A stretch of 12,683 nucleotides of DNA, taken from DATLFA01 sp039934635 (GTDB taxonomy: Bacteria > Actinomycetota > Acidimicrobiia > Acidimicrobiales > WLNW01). The stretch lies in contig JBDTLT010000158.1 of assembly GCA_039934635.1 (NCBI GenBank), positions 1-12,683 on the forward strand, written 5' to 3'. The translations under genes and the position numbers were made by a program. Below the pieces are notes generated by a model that searched no databases, was not told the origin of the DNA, and worked only from the letters and a program-made list of their open reading frames with translations. Shown here piece after piece: positions 1-7,839 of this stretch. The first letter of the stretch is position 1, and each line of letters begins with the position of its first letter.

Positions 1-157
1 CGAAGCTCAGGTGCCGCGGCGAGACGCCGACGGCGTACGCGAGATCGAGCTGACTGCGGCGTCGCCGCACGCGCCAATCTCGTACCAGTGGTCCTACGCC
101 TACACGATGCACACACCACCGTACGGCGGGCACCGACCGCACCGCCACTACCTCTGA
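1..157 (+). CDS. C-terminal end of an unidentified protein (partial)
   Basis: An open frame enters from the left edge (first full codon at base 2) and runs 51 codons to a TGA at 155-157. The visible tail is rich in aromatic residues and histidine and ends in HRPHRHYL. This C-terminus could bind metal, but I do not recognise the family from so short a piece. The codon pattern is GC-rich like its neighbours, which supports real coding. The 62 bases between its stop and the convergent DUF1697 stop hold a short T-run at 192-196 but no clear hairpin terminator. No function is proposed. Confidence 0.5.
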   Translation, partial: EAQVPRRDADGVREIELTAASPHAPISYQWSYAYTMHTPPYGGHRPHRHYL

Positions 158-219
158 GGTAATGCTCCTACTGATTCTGGTGGACCTGACCTTTTTCGGT
201 TGGTCGATTTCAGGGGCTC

Positions 220-759
220 TCAGCGTGCGGCGAGTTCGGCGAGTTTGGTGACGGTGTTCCAGTTGCGCACCGTCGCGGGCCCGGGCGCGAGCTTTGGGCC
301 GATCGCCACTGCGAGCTTCGAACGGCCAAGGCCTTCGGGGCAATGCAGATACACCTCGCGTCCACCGACCGCGAACTCGTCGGGTACGAAGCGCTTGGGG
401 TCCAACGTGTCGAGGCGGGCGCGGTCGGGTGCCTGGTTGAGGAATGCGACGTGCAGCTTGGTGCGGTCTGACACGCGGCGGAGAAACGGGTTGCCTTCGA
501 TGGCGGCGGCCCACTCCTTCGCCGTCCGCATGACGACATCGATCTTCAGCCCGAACTCGAGGGCGATCGCCGCCTCGATTTTTGGCAACACGGCCGCTGT
601 GGTGCGCTCCTTGCCGTTGAAGACGATGTTGCCGCTCTGGATGTAGGTCGTGACATCGGAGTAGCCCAAGGACTCGAGCACCGTGCGCAGCTTGGCCATC
701 GATATCTGGTTCTTCCCGCCGACATTCACGGCGCGCAGTAGTGCGACAAACCTGGTCAT
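220..759 (-). CDS. DUF1697 family protein
   Basis: A 179-residue protein of the DUF1697 (COG3797) family, whose biochemical role is unknown. Family hallmarks are visible: the N-terminus MTRFVALLRAVNVGGKN, then a segment reading LGYSDVTTYIQSGNIVF (about residues 32-48), and a C-terminal RNWNTVTKLAELA. The length matches the usual 170-185 residues. The frame stays open upstream to 996, but the ATG at 759 is chosen because family similarity begins exactly there and the upstream residues look like translated intergenic and antisense sequence. A short purine stretch (gatgaggga) lies immediately before the ATG as a possible ribosome binding site. The gene diverges from the monooxygenase gene across 49 bases, so the two may share a promoter region. 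Family assignment is confident; function is unknown. Confidence 0.88.
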   Translation of the reverse strand: MTRFVALLRAVNVGGKNQISMAKLRTVLESLGYSDVTTYIQSGNIVFNGKERTTAAVLPKIEAAIALEFGLKIDVVMRTAKEWAAAIEGNPFLRRVSDRTKLHVAFLNQAPDRARLDTLDPKRFVPDEFAVGGREVYLHCPEGLGRSKLAVAIGPKLAPGPATVRNWNTVTKLAELAAR

Positions 760-808
760 TCCCTCATCATGCCCGCGAGGCGGCGGCCGGGCGGGGCAAG
801 ATGGCGCC

Positions 809-1954
809 ATGCCCAATGCCGTCGCCGACCCACTTTCCATCGCCCGCTCGCTCAGCCCATTGGTCGAGCGCGAGGCCGCCTCGGCCGAATCCGAGGGCAC
901 ATTGCCCCAGTCGCTCGTCGATGCCTTTCGCGAGTCGGGTCTCTTCGCCTTGCAGATACCGAGGTCGCTGGGCGGATCCGAGGCCGACGCCGTCACCAGC
1001 CTTGCGGTCTACGAAGAGGTCTGCCGCGCCGACGGGTCGGCGGGGTGGACGCTGCTCGCCAACGCCTCGACATCCGCGTTCGCCACCACGTACACGAGTG
1101 ACGACGCCGTGCGCGCGATGTTCGCCAACGGCATACCGACCCACGCTGGACAGTTCTCGCCGCGCGGCCGAGCAGTCGCCACCGGCGACGGCTACACGAT
1201 CAGCGGCCGCTACAGCTTCGGCAGCGGCAGCGGCCACGCCGATTGGGTCGGAGGAGGCGCGCTCGAGATGCTCGACGGCCAGCCGCGCATGATGGCACCC
1301 GGTCGCCCGGCCATCCGAGTGTTCTTCGTGCCGCGTGATCATGTCGAGTTCGCCGGCAACTGGGACGTGATCGGGCTCGTGGGTACGGGCAGCTTCGACT
1401 ACGTCGTGCCCGAGCAATACGTCGACGCGGGGTTCACATTCGATCTCATCGGCGGTCGTCCACTGCGCGGCGGGCCGATCTATCGCATGGGGGTGCTCGG
1501 CCTGGCGCTCATCGGGCATGCCGGCTTCGCGCTGGGCGTCGGCCGCCGTGCCATCGACGAAGTGACGGTGATCGCGCGCACCAAGCAACGGATGGGCGCG
1601 GCGACCCGCATCGCTGACCGTGAGCGGTTCCAATTCGAGCTCGGCCGCTTCGATGCCGCGCTGTGCTCGGCCCGTTCGTTCGTGTTCGAGTCGTTCGGTG
1701 AAGCGCAAACCGAGCTCGATCGCGGTGACGACCTCAGTGCCGCGCGACTCGTGCGCCTGCGCCAAGCGACGACCTACGCGACGCACGTAGCGGTCGACGT
1801 CACGCGATTCGCCTACTCGTTTGCCGGCACCGATCCGATCCGCACGCCGAGTGCGCTGGGTCGTTGTTTCCGCGACATCCACGCAGCGTCGCAGCATCTC
1901 GTGGTCGACGACCTGACCCTCGTGCTTGCCGGACAATCGTTGGTCGAAGGCTGA
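809..1954 (+). CDS. Flavin-dependent monooxygenase / acyl-CoA dehydrogenase-fold protein (HsaA/DszC type)
   Basis: A 381-residue protein with the acyl-CoA dehydrogenase fold. Features in order are an N-terminal helical domain (about 8-110), a middle beta domain with GYTISGRYSFGSGSGHADW (about 128-146), and a C-terminal helical domain (about 225-375) containing RDIHAASQH (355-363). The pattern of a GRYxFGSGxxHxxW middle domain with an RDxHAxxxH tail is typical of group D two-component flavin monooxygenases such as HsaA and DszC, which take reduced flavin from a separate reductase. A true beta-oxidation dehydrogenase would normally carry a catalytic glutamate I cannot place here. The substrate cannot be read from sequence, and no flavin reductase gene is nearby. 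The ATG at 809 is used because the open frame upstream to 683 overlaps the divergent DUF1697 gene and lacks family similarity. A permease gene follows after 30 bases, probably on the same transcript. Confidence 0.8.
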   Translation: MPNAVADPLSIARSLSPLVEREAASAESEGTLPQSLVDAFRESGLFALQIPRSLGGSEADAVTSLAVYEEVCRADGSAGWTLLANASTSAFATTYTSDDAVRAMFANGIPTHAGQFSPRGRAVATGDGYTISGRYSFGSGSGHADWVGGGALEMLDGQPRMMAPGRPAIRVFFVPRDHVEFAGNWDVIGLVGTGSFDYVVPEQYVDAGFTFDLIGGRPLRGGPIYRMGVLGLALIGHAGFALGVGRRAIDEVTVIARTKQRMGAATRIADRERFQFELGRFDAALCSARSFVFESFGEAQTELDRGDDLSAARLVRLRQATTYATHVAVDVTRFAYSFAGTDPIRTPSALGRCFRDIHAASQHLVVDDLTLVLAGQSLVEG

Positions 1955-1984
1955 AGTTCGGCGTAGCCGGGTAACAGCGCCGTC

Positions 1985-3169
1985 ATGGCCGCGGTCCGCA
2001 TCATCTTGCTCTGCGTCGCGGTCGTCGGCGTGCTCGTACGGCCGCCGCGCTGGCCAGTGTGGGCAACGCCGACCGTTCTCGTCGCGTTGGGGCTCGGGCT
2101 CACCGCGATCTCGTACCACGACGTCGGCGACGCGCTCGACCCACTCGTCGAGCCGCTCGTGTTCCTTCTGCTCGCGGTGCCGATGGCGATCATGTTGGAC
2201 GAGCTCGGATTTTTCGCCGCAGTTGCCGCGCGTATCGACAACCGGCGGCGCCTCCTCCTTTGGTTGTGGATCTTCGCCGCTCTCGTGACCACGATCTTCA
2301 ACCTCGATGCGTCGGTCGTGTTGCTGACTCCGCTGTACGTGCGTATCGCCCGCCGCCACGGTATGAATCCGGTCGTGGCGGGTTTCATACCGGTGCTGCT
2401 GGCGTGTTTCGCGTCGAGCGCGCTCGTCGTATCGAACTTGACCAACCTGCTGGCCGCCGCCCGCTTCGGCGTCGACACCGCTGACTTCATCGTGCGGCTC
2501 GGCCCCGCGTCGGTGGTCGCAACCATCGTGGGGTACGTCGCGTTTCGCCGCGCGTTCCCCGACGGTGAATCACTGCCCTCGGAGGCGACCGAAGCCGTGC
2601 CGGCGCGTGCACTGCGTCTCGGCATCCCCCTCGTCGCGTTCATCGTGATCGGCTTCACGCTGGGCGAGATCGTGGGGGTGCCCGTGTGGGTGGTCGCGGC
2701 GATTGCAGATGCCGTTCTCGTTGCGCTGCTCCGACGCGCGCCATGGAAGACGTTGCCGTTGGGTTCCGCGACTCTCGCGGCTGCGTTGGGTGCCCTCGCC
2801 GCGGCGGCCGCGCCCGATCTCGAACTCGAGCGACTGTTCACTCGGCGCGATGCGATCGGAGTGATCGGTGTGCTCGGTCTGTCGGTTGTCGCGGCCAATG
2901 CGATCAACAATCTGCCGGCTTTCCTGATCGCGATGCCGGCCCTCGGTCCCCAACCCGGGCCGTTGCTGTGGGCCGTGCTGCTCGGGGTCAACATCGGCCC
3001 CGCGTTCGTCGTGAGCGGCTCGCTGGCGGGCCTGCTCTGGTTGTCGACGATGCACCGACTCGGCGTCGATATCGACGCGCGGGCATATACCCGCACAGGC
3101 GTTCGCGTGGGCCTGCCGGCGCTCGTCGCGGCCGCGGTGGCGCTGCTGATCACCAATGCGCTGGCGTGA
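1985..3169 (+). CDS. ArsB/NhaD-type (ion transporter superfamily) permease
   Basis: A 394-residue, strongly hydrophobic inner-membrane protein with roughly ten to twelve membrane segments (for example about 4-18, 27-43, 54-72, 90-118, 129-155, 166-186, 209-230, 232-249, 258-275, 290-317, 325-355 and 374-393). Two inverted halves each carry the re-entrant motifs of this superfamily: NLDASVVLLTPL (106-117) and SNLTNLL (150-156) in the first half, and ANAINNLPA (304-312) and NIGPAFVVSGSLAGLLW (336-352) in the second. These closely match ArsB-type arsenite or anion permeases and the related NhaD/SLC13 groups. The substrate is undecided: arsenite, another oxyanion, or a dicarboxylate are all possible, and no arsR, arsA or arsC lies in the window. 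The gene starts 30 bases after the monooxygenase stop with only a weak Shine-Dalgarno sequence, and meets the VOC gene tail to tail with 11 bases between stops. Confidence 0.78.
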   Translation: MAAVRIILLCVAVVGVLVRPPRWPVWATPTVLVALGLGLTAISYHDVGDALDPLVEPLVFLLLAVPMAIMLDELGFFAAVAARIDNRRRLLLWLWIFAALVTTIFNLDASVVLLTPLYVRIARRHGMNPVVAGFIPVLLACFASSALVVSNLTNLLAAARFGVDTADFIVRLGPASVVATIVGYVAFRRAFPDGESLPSEATEAVPARALRLGIPLVAFIVIGFTLGEIVGVPVWVVAAIADAVLVALLRRAPWKTLPLGSATLAAALGALAAAAAPDLELERLFTRRDAIGVIGVLGLSVVAANAINNLPAFLIAMPALGPQPGPLLWAVLLGVNIGPAFVVSGSLAGLLWLSTMHRLGVDIDARAYTRTGVRVGLPALVAAAVALLITNALA

Positions 3170-3180
3170 GGTGGGGCCGG

Positions 3181-3588
3181 CTAATCCGCGGCGCAGCAGA
3201 CCTCGAGCTCCATGCCGTCGGGGTCGCGAAAGAAGAGTGACCACTCGCCACCCAACCGCTGGATCTCGCCGATGTCGGCGCCCGCCTCGACCAGTCGATC
3301 ACGAACAGACTCGAGGGTGGCTCGAGAGTCGACGGCAAGTGCGTAGTGATCGATGGCGCCCCGACCACCCTGCTTGGTGCGATCACCGATGATCGCGTCG
3401 TCGTCGACCTCGAAGACGTTGAGTGCGGCACCGCCACCGAGATCGAGGATGATCATGTGGGGATGATCGGGCTCTGCCTGCATCTCGAAGATGATTTCGG
3501 CCCCGAACGCCGCCTTGTAGAAACCCACGAGTCGGTCCATGTTGCAGGTCAAGGTGGCGACGTGGTTGAACCCCGACGTAATGGGCAT
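3181..3588 (-). CDS. VOC (glyoxalase/bleomycin-resistance fold) protein
   Basis: A 135-residue protein of the vicinal oxygen chelate superfamily, with the usual two beta-alpha-beta-beta-beta modules: residues about 7-62 (FNHVATLT, FYKAAFG, LNVFEV) and about 78-131 (IDHYALAV, then RDPDGMELEV). Probable metal ligands are His9, His81 and Glu129, the positions used by metal-binding VOC enzymes. It could be a lyase, isomerase, dioxygenase or binding protein; sequence alone does not decide. The ATG at 3588 is chosen over upstream starts because similarity begins there and a GAGAGA stretch lies a few bases upstream. The gene diverges from the acetoacetyl-CoA synthetase gene; the 141-base space between them holds the 11-bp-period GTGTTCAC repeats, oriented toward the synthetase. 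Confidence 0.82.
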   Translation of the reverse strand: MPITSGFNHVATLTCNMDRLVGFYKAAFGAEIIFEMQAEPDHPHMIILDLGGGAALNVFEVDDDAIIGDRTKQGGRGAIDHYALAVDSRATLESVRDRLVEAGADIGEIQRLGGEWSLFFRDPDGMELEVCCAAD

Positions 3589-3660
3589 CGATCTCTCGCT
3601 TTCTGAACGACCGGATCCTACTGTGTGCGTGCCGCAACCTCTTCGCCCATGCACGGCGAG

Positions 3661-3680
3661 GTGTTCACGGTGTGTTCACG
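3661..3680 (+). promoter_or_regulatory. Tandem GTGTTCAC repeat, 11-bp period (PHO-box-like site)
   Basis: Two identical 8-mers GTGTTCAC occupy 3661-3668 and 3672-3679, so their starts are exactly 11 bases apart, on one face of the helix. Head-to-tail units with 11-bp period and a GTTCAC core are the known layout of actinobacterial PhoP (PHO box) and related OmpR-family response-regulator sites. The site lies about 50 bases before the acetoacetyl-CoA synthetase start. I see no convincing -10 hexamer at a standard distance, so the promoter geometry is unresolved. A partner site in reversed orientation is at 8811-8829. Confidence 0.5.
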
Positions 3681-3729
3681 TATCCGACAACCGCCGGACC
3701 CGGACACGTAACAAGATCGAGGGGTGACG

Positions 3730-5670
3730 ATGCTTCCCGTCGACGTCGAACCGCTCTGGGTACCGTCACCCGAACGTGCAGCCGCGACCCGCATGGCGGC
3801 ATTTTGGCGTCGGGTCGGTGCGGCCGACTACCCCGACCTTCATCAGTGGTCGGTCGACGAGCCCGACGAATTCTGGGCACTCTTGTGGCACGACTGCGCG
3901 ATGGCGGGCGACCCTGGCGATCGCGTCATCGAACGACACGCGGAGTTCGCGGCGACCAGATTCTTTCCCGACGCGACGCTCTCGGTCGTCGAGAATCTGC
4001 TGTCGCTACAGCGCGATCTCGATCCGCTGAGCGACGCGGTGGTCGCGGTCGACGAGACCGGTCAGCGAGTCGCTCGTAGCTGGCAAGAATTGCGCCGCGA
4101 TGTCGCCGCCATGGCGGCGGCCATGCGCGCGCACGGCGTCAGCGCCGGTGACCGCGTGGCGGCCTGGCTACCCAACGGACTCGAGGCCATCATCGTGATG
4201 CTCGGCGCGGCGGCGGTTGGTGCTATCTACTCGTCGACATCACCCGACTTCGGCGTCGAAGGTGTGGTCGACCGATTCGGGCAGATCGAGCCGGTGTTGC
4301 TCTTCGCCGCGTCGTCGTATCCCTACGGTGGCAAGCGCTTCGATTGCCGCGAACGGTTGGGCGAGATCTCGCCGCGGCTGCCGACCGTGCGCACTGTGGT
4401 GCTGGCCGGCGATACCGCGCCGAACACGGTTGCGTGGGACGAGTTCCTCGGGCCGTTTCGTGACGCGCCGTTGGAGTACGAGCGCTTCCCGTTCGACCAT
4501 CCTTGGTACATCTTGTATTCGTCGGGCACCACCGGCGTACCGAAGTGCATCGTGCATCGTACGGGTGGCGTGTTGCTGCAACATCTCAAAGAACAGCAAC
4601 TGCATTGCGATGTGCGCGAGGGCGACCGTGTCCTCTACTACACGACCACCGGCTGGATGATGTGGAACTGGCTGGCATCCACGCTCGCATCAGGTGCCAC
4701 TGCGGTCTTCTTCGATGGGTCGCCGTTTCATCCGGGGCCAGAAGCGCTCTTCGATCTGGTCGACCGCGAGCGTCTCACGCTGCTCGGCGTCTCGGCGCGC
4801 TTCATCGAGTCGTTGCGCAAGTCGGGAACGATTCCGCGCGAAACCCACCGACTCGACACGCTGCGCACCATTTGCTCGACCGGGTCACCGTTGTCGCCCG
4901 ACGGTTTCCGCTTCGTGTACGACTCCGTCAAGACCGACGTGCACCTCGCGTCGATCGCCGGTGGCACGGACCTGTGCGGGTGCCTGCTGGCCGGAGATCC
5001 GACGGGGCCGGTACGCGCGGGGGAGATCCAACGCCCGGCGCTCGGGCTCGCGATCGATGTGGTCGACGACGACGGACGATCGTTACGCGACGACCCCACC
5101 GCGGCGGGGGAGTTGGTCTGCCGCCAGCCGTTCCCGTCGATGCCGCTCGGCTTTTGGCACGACGACTCCGGTGAGCGCTATCACAACGCGTACTACGCCC
5201 GATTCGACGGCATCTGGGCCCACGGTGATCACGCGTCGTTCACACCGTTCGGCGGCGTGATCATCCACGGTCGTAGCGACACCACCCTCAACCCCGGCGG
5301 AGTGCGCATCGGTACCGCCGAGATCTATCGCGTCGTCGAGGCCCTACCGCAGGTGGCCGAAGCGTTGGCCTTCGGACAGCGGTGGGACGATGACGTACGC
5401 ATCGTGTTGCTGGTGCGGTTGATCGACGGTGAAGTGCTCACCGACGACCTGCGGAGCGAAATCCGCTCGAGGGTGCGATCGGCGTGCACACCGCGTCACG
5501 TACCCGCGGTCATCGCACAAGTCGACGACCTGCCCCGCACGCGCAGCAACAAGCTCGTCGAGCTGGCGGTGGCGGACGCTGTACACGGTCGACCGGTGCG
5601 CAACACCGAGGCCATCGTCAATCCCGAAGCGATCGACGCCATCGTCGCGTTACCCGAGTTGCGTCGGTGA
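3730..5670 (+). CDS. aacS: Acetoacetyl-CoA synthetase (acetoacetate--CoA ligase)
   Basis: A 646-residue adenylate-forming enzyme that converts acetoacetate, ATP and CoA to acetoacetyl-CoA in the cytoplasm. The length fits the family (about 650). Motifs in order: VDRFGQIEPVLLFAA (180-194), the ATP loop YSSGTTGVPK (263-272), TTTGWMMWNW (305-314), which is characteristic of acetoacetyl-CoA rather than acetyl-CoA synthetases, GGTDLCG (411-417), the hinge region beginning HGRSDTTLNPGG (513-524), and the catalytic lysine Lys608 in RTRSNKLVELAV. The tail AVHGRPVRNTEAIVNPEA is also typical of this enzyme. The ATG at 3730 is preferred over a GTG at 3724 because GAGGGG at 3719-3724 lies five bases before it and would overlap the GTG. 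The hydroxybutyrate dehydrogenase gene follows after 32 bases, probably as an operon, giving consecutive steps of ketone-body and PHB use. The upstream GTGTTCAC repeats suggest control by a response regulator. Confidence 0.93.
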   Translation: MLPVDVEPLWVPSPERAAATRMAAFWRRVGAADYPDLHQWSVDEPDEFWALLWHDCAMAGDPGDRVIERHAEFAATRFFPDATLSVVENLLSLQRDLDPLSDAVVAVDETGQRVARSWQELRRDVAAMAAAMRAHGVSAGDRVAAWLPNGLEAIIVMLGAAAVGAIYSSTSPDFGVEGVVDRFGQIEPVLLFAASSYPYGGKRFDCRERLGEISPRLPTVRTVVLAGDTAPNTVAWDEFLGPFRDAPLEYERFPFDHPWYILYSSGTTGVPKCIVHRTGGVLLQHLKEQQLHCDVREGDRVLYYTTTGWMMWNWLASTLASGATAVFFDGSPFHPGPEALFDLVDRERLTLLGVSARFIESLRKSGTIPRETHRLDTLRTICSTGSPLSPDGFRFVYDSVKTDVHLASIAGGTDLCGCLLAGDPTGPVRAGEIQRPALGLAIDVVDDDGRSLRDDPTAAGELVCRQPFPSMPLGFWHDDSGERYHNAYYARFDGIWAHGDHASFTPFGGVIIHGRSDTTLNPGGVRIGTAEIYRVVEALPQVAEALAFGQRWDDDVRIVLLVRLIDGEVLTDDLRSEIRSRVRSACTPRHVPAVIAQVDDLPRTRSNKLVELAVADAVHGRPVRNTEAIVNPEAIDAIVALPELRR

Positions 5671-5702
5671 CCGCCGCGCGGCGCCGCGAGAAAGAGCCCA
5701 CG

Positions 5703-6482
5703 ATGTTGGACGGCAAGACAGCGGTCGTGACCGGATCGACCAGTGGCATCGGCCTCGGCATCGCGCGCGCATTGGCAGCGCAAGGCGCAAATGTCGTGCT
5801 CAATGGGTTCGGTGATCCGGCGGAGATCGCGCAGATCGAGTCAGAGCTACGCAGCTGCGGAATTCGAGCGCATCACGATCCCGCCGACATGCGTGATCCG
5901 GCCCAGATCGAGGCCATGATCGTCGGTGCCGCGGCAACGTATGGTCGGGTCGACATTGTCGTCAACAATGCCGGCATCCAACATGTCGCGGACATCGAGT
6001 CGTTCCCTACCGAGAAGTGGGACGACATTCTCGCCATCAACCTCTCGTCGGCGTTCCATACGATCCGCTGCGCCATGCCAGGGATGAAACAGGCGAATTG
6101 GGGACGAATCGTCAACATCGCGTCGGCGCACGGCCTCGTTGCGTCGGCGCAAAAGGTGGCCTATGTCGCGGCCAAGCATGGACTGCTAGGGCTCACGAAG
6201 ACGGTCGCACTCGAAACGGCTACCACCGGAGTCACCTGCAACGCGATCTGTCCGGGGTGGGTCTTGACTCCGCTGGTGCAGCGGCAGATCGAAGCGCGCG
6301 CCGAGGCCGCCTCGATATCGATCGATGCCGCCAAGAAGTTGCTACTCGGCGAGAAGCAGCCGTCGCAGGAGTTCGTGACCCCTGAGCAGATTGCGGCGGT
6401 CGTGGTCTTCTTGTGTTCCGATGCCAGCAGCCAGGTACGCGGTGCCGCGTGGACAGTTGACGGCGGTTGGTGCGCCCAATGA
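5703..6482 (+). CDS. bdhA: D-3-hydroxybutyrate dehydrogenase
   Basis: A 259-residue short-chain dehydrogenase that oxidises D-3-hydroxybutyrate to acetoacetate with NAD+. Visible features are the nucleotide-binding TGSTSGIG (10-17), NNAG (88-91) and the catalytic Asn113, Ser141, Tyr154 and Lys158. The residues known to hold substrate in the Pseudomonas fragi enzyme (Gln94, Ser142, His144, Lys152, Tyr155, Gln196) recur here one position earlier (Gln93, Ser141, His143, Lys151, Tyr154, Gln195). The stretches FPTEKWDDILAINLSSAFH and GEKQPSQEFVTPEQI are also signatures of this enzyme, so the specific call is well supported. The ATG at 5703 has a purine-rich AGAAAGAG before it. The gene lies 32 bases after the synthetase that uses its product and meets the PHB depolymerase tail to tail, with 23 bases between the stops. 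Confidence 0.94.
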   Translation: MLDGKTAVVTGSTSGIGLGIARALAAQGANVVLNGFGDPAEIAQIESELRSCGIRAHHDPADMRDPAQIEAMIVGAAATYGRVDIVVNNAGIQHVADIESFPTEKWDDILAINLSSAFHTIRCAMPGMKQANWGRIVNIASAHGLVASAQKVAYVAAKHGLLGLTKTVALETATTGVTCNAICPGWVLTPLVQRQIEARAEAASISIDAAKKLLLGEKQPSQEFVTPEQIAAVVVFLCSDASSQVRGAAWTVDGGWCAQ

Positions 6483-6505
6483 CCGACAGCCGCCGCGCGC
6501 GGGTA

Positions 6506-7789
6506 CTACCAGTCGTTGGCCCGAATGAAGTTGTGCACGATCGGGTAGATCTGCCCCTCCCAGCGCCGGCCGTTGAACACGCCGTAGTGGCCCACCCCCG
6601 ACTGAAGATGGTGTCCCCGCTTGGTGCCGGCGACGTTGGGACACAGATCGTGTGCCGCAACGGTCTGGCCGACCGCGCAGATGTCATCGCGTTCGCCTTC
6701 GACGGTCATCAGCGCGGTGCGCCGGATCGCGGCCAGCTCGACTCGGCGCCCCTGCCACTCGAGCGTGCCGCGCGGCAGTTCGAAGTTCTGGAAGATCTTG
6801 GCCACGGTCTCGAGATAGAACTCCGCGGTGAGGTCGAGCACGGCGAAGTACTCGTCGTAAAAGGCCGCCGTCGCCAACGCGCTGGCGCGATCATTGCGGG
6901 CCAGATCAGTGAAGAGCTTGCGATGCGCACTCACGTGACGCTCGAGGTTCATGCTCATGAATGCCGCGACTTGCAAGAAGCCGGGATACACTCGGCGAAA
7001 GGCACCGGGGTAGCGCCATGGCACCGACGCGATGAGGTTGCGCTCGAACCACGTGATCGGCTTGCTCGTGGCGAGTTCGTTCACCTTGGTCGGATTGATC
7101 CGCGCGTCGATGGGCCCGGCCATCAACGTGAGGCTGCGGGGCGCCGCAGGATGCCCACCTTGTGCCATGACGGCGGTGGCGACGAGTGCGGCGACACAGG
7201 GTTGGCAAACGGCAACGATGTGCGCACCGGGCCCGATCACCTCCAGGAACCGAATGAGGTGCTCGATGTATTCGTCGAATCCGAAGCGACCCTCGTTCAC
7301 CGGGATGTTGCGCGCGTTGTGCCAATCGGTGAGATACACATCGTTGTCGGCAACCATCGTGCGCACGGTCTCGCGCAACAATGTCGCGAAGTGACCCGAG
7401 AGGGGAGCCACCAGCAGCACGCGAGGGCGGCCGGCCCCGGTATCGGTGGAAAAACGCAGCAACGTGCCGAACGGCGTGCCGTCGACGGCCTTCTCGTTGA
7501 CGGCTACTTCGTGTCCGTCGACGACGATGTGATCGATGCCGAACGCCGGTCGCGCGTGGGAGAAGCCCATGCGCGCCACCAATTCGTAGGTGGCCCCCAG
7601 GTTCATCAACATGGCGCTGCGCGGAAAGTCACTGCGCCACGCCTCGGATGCCCGCACGGCCATACCGGCCATGGCCCGCAACGGTGCCAGCAGGTCAGTC
7701 TGTGTCTGGTAAGCGGGGTACAGCACCGCGGCGCCGGGAGTCACGCCCGTGAGCGGCTCGCGGTACTTGTCCAACGCAGTGAATGTCAT
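6506..7789 (-). CDS. phaZ: Intracellular poly(3-hydroxybutyrate) depolymerase
   Basis: A 427-residue alpha/beta-hydrolase-fold protein of the intracellular PHB depolymerase family, which attacks native PHB granules in the cytoplasm and releases hydroxybutyrate units. It has no signal peptide, unlike the extracellular depolymerases. The nucleophile is a cysteine, Cys195 in AVCQPCVAAL; Asp368 (in VEGERDD) and His401 (in SGVGHYGVFNGRRW) complete the triad. Their spacing matches Cys183, Asp355 and His388 of Ralstonia eutropha PhaZ1 within one residue. The ATG at 7789 is chosen over a TTG at 7825 because it has a GAGGA ribosome binding site five bases upstream. The gene converges on bdhA, so the full route from polymer to acetoacetyl-CoA is encoded side by side. 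No PHB synthase or phasin is recognised in the window. Confidence 0.93.
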   Translation of the reverse strand: MTFTALDKYREPLTGVTPGAAVLYPAYQTQTDLLAPLRAMAGMAVRASEAWRSDFPRSAMLMNLGATYELVARMGFSHARPAFGIDHIVVDGHEVAVNEKAVDGTPFGTLLRFSTDTGAGRPRVLLVAPLSGHFATLLRETVRTMVADNDVYLTDWHNARNIPVNEGRFGFDEYIEHLIRFLEVIGPGAHIVAVCQPCVAALVATAVMAQGGHPAAPRSLTLMAGPIDARINPTKVNELATSKPITWFERNLIASVPWRYPGAFRRVYPGFLQVAAFMSMNLERHVSAHRKLFTDLARNDRASALATAAFYDEYFAVLDLTAEFYLETVAKIFQNFELPRGTLEWQGRRVELAAIRRTALMTVEGERDDICAVGQTVAAHDLCPNVAGTKRGHHLQSGVGHYGVFNGRRWEGQIYPIVHNFIRANDW

Positions 7790-7839
7790 TGCGGTCCTCG
7801 CAAGCAGATCGTCCCTAAAGAACAAGAATGGATTGCATC

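Noticed and set aside
192..196. Short T-run between the left partial gene and DUF1697 as a possible terminator
   Set aside because: No stable GC-rich hairpin precedes it on either strand.
767..2359. A 530-codon open frame on the minus strand opposite the monooxygenase and permease genes
   Set aside because: Its translation is low-complexity, rich in Arg, Asp, Glu and His with no family motif, as expected for an antisense shadow in GC-rich DNA. Both opposite genes have clear family motifs.
1813..3156. A 447-codon minus-strand frame opposite the permease
   Set aside because: Biased composition (Ser, Thr, Arg, Ala) and no motifs; the permease motifs on the plus strand explain the region.
6483..6505. 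Possible terminator between the convergent bdhA and phaZ stops
   Set aside because: GC-rich and only 23 bases, but there is no clear hairpin and no T-run on either strand.
7812..7820. TCCCTAAAG between phaZ and the GST gene, identical to the reverse complement of 12111-12119
   Set aside because: A single 9-base match is weak, and the 12111-12119 copy largely overlaps a ribosome binding site, so similarity may be incidental.
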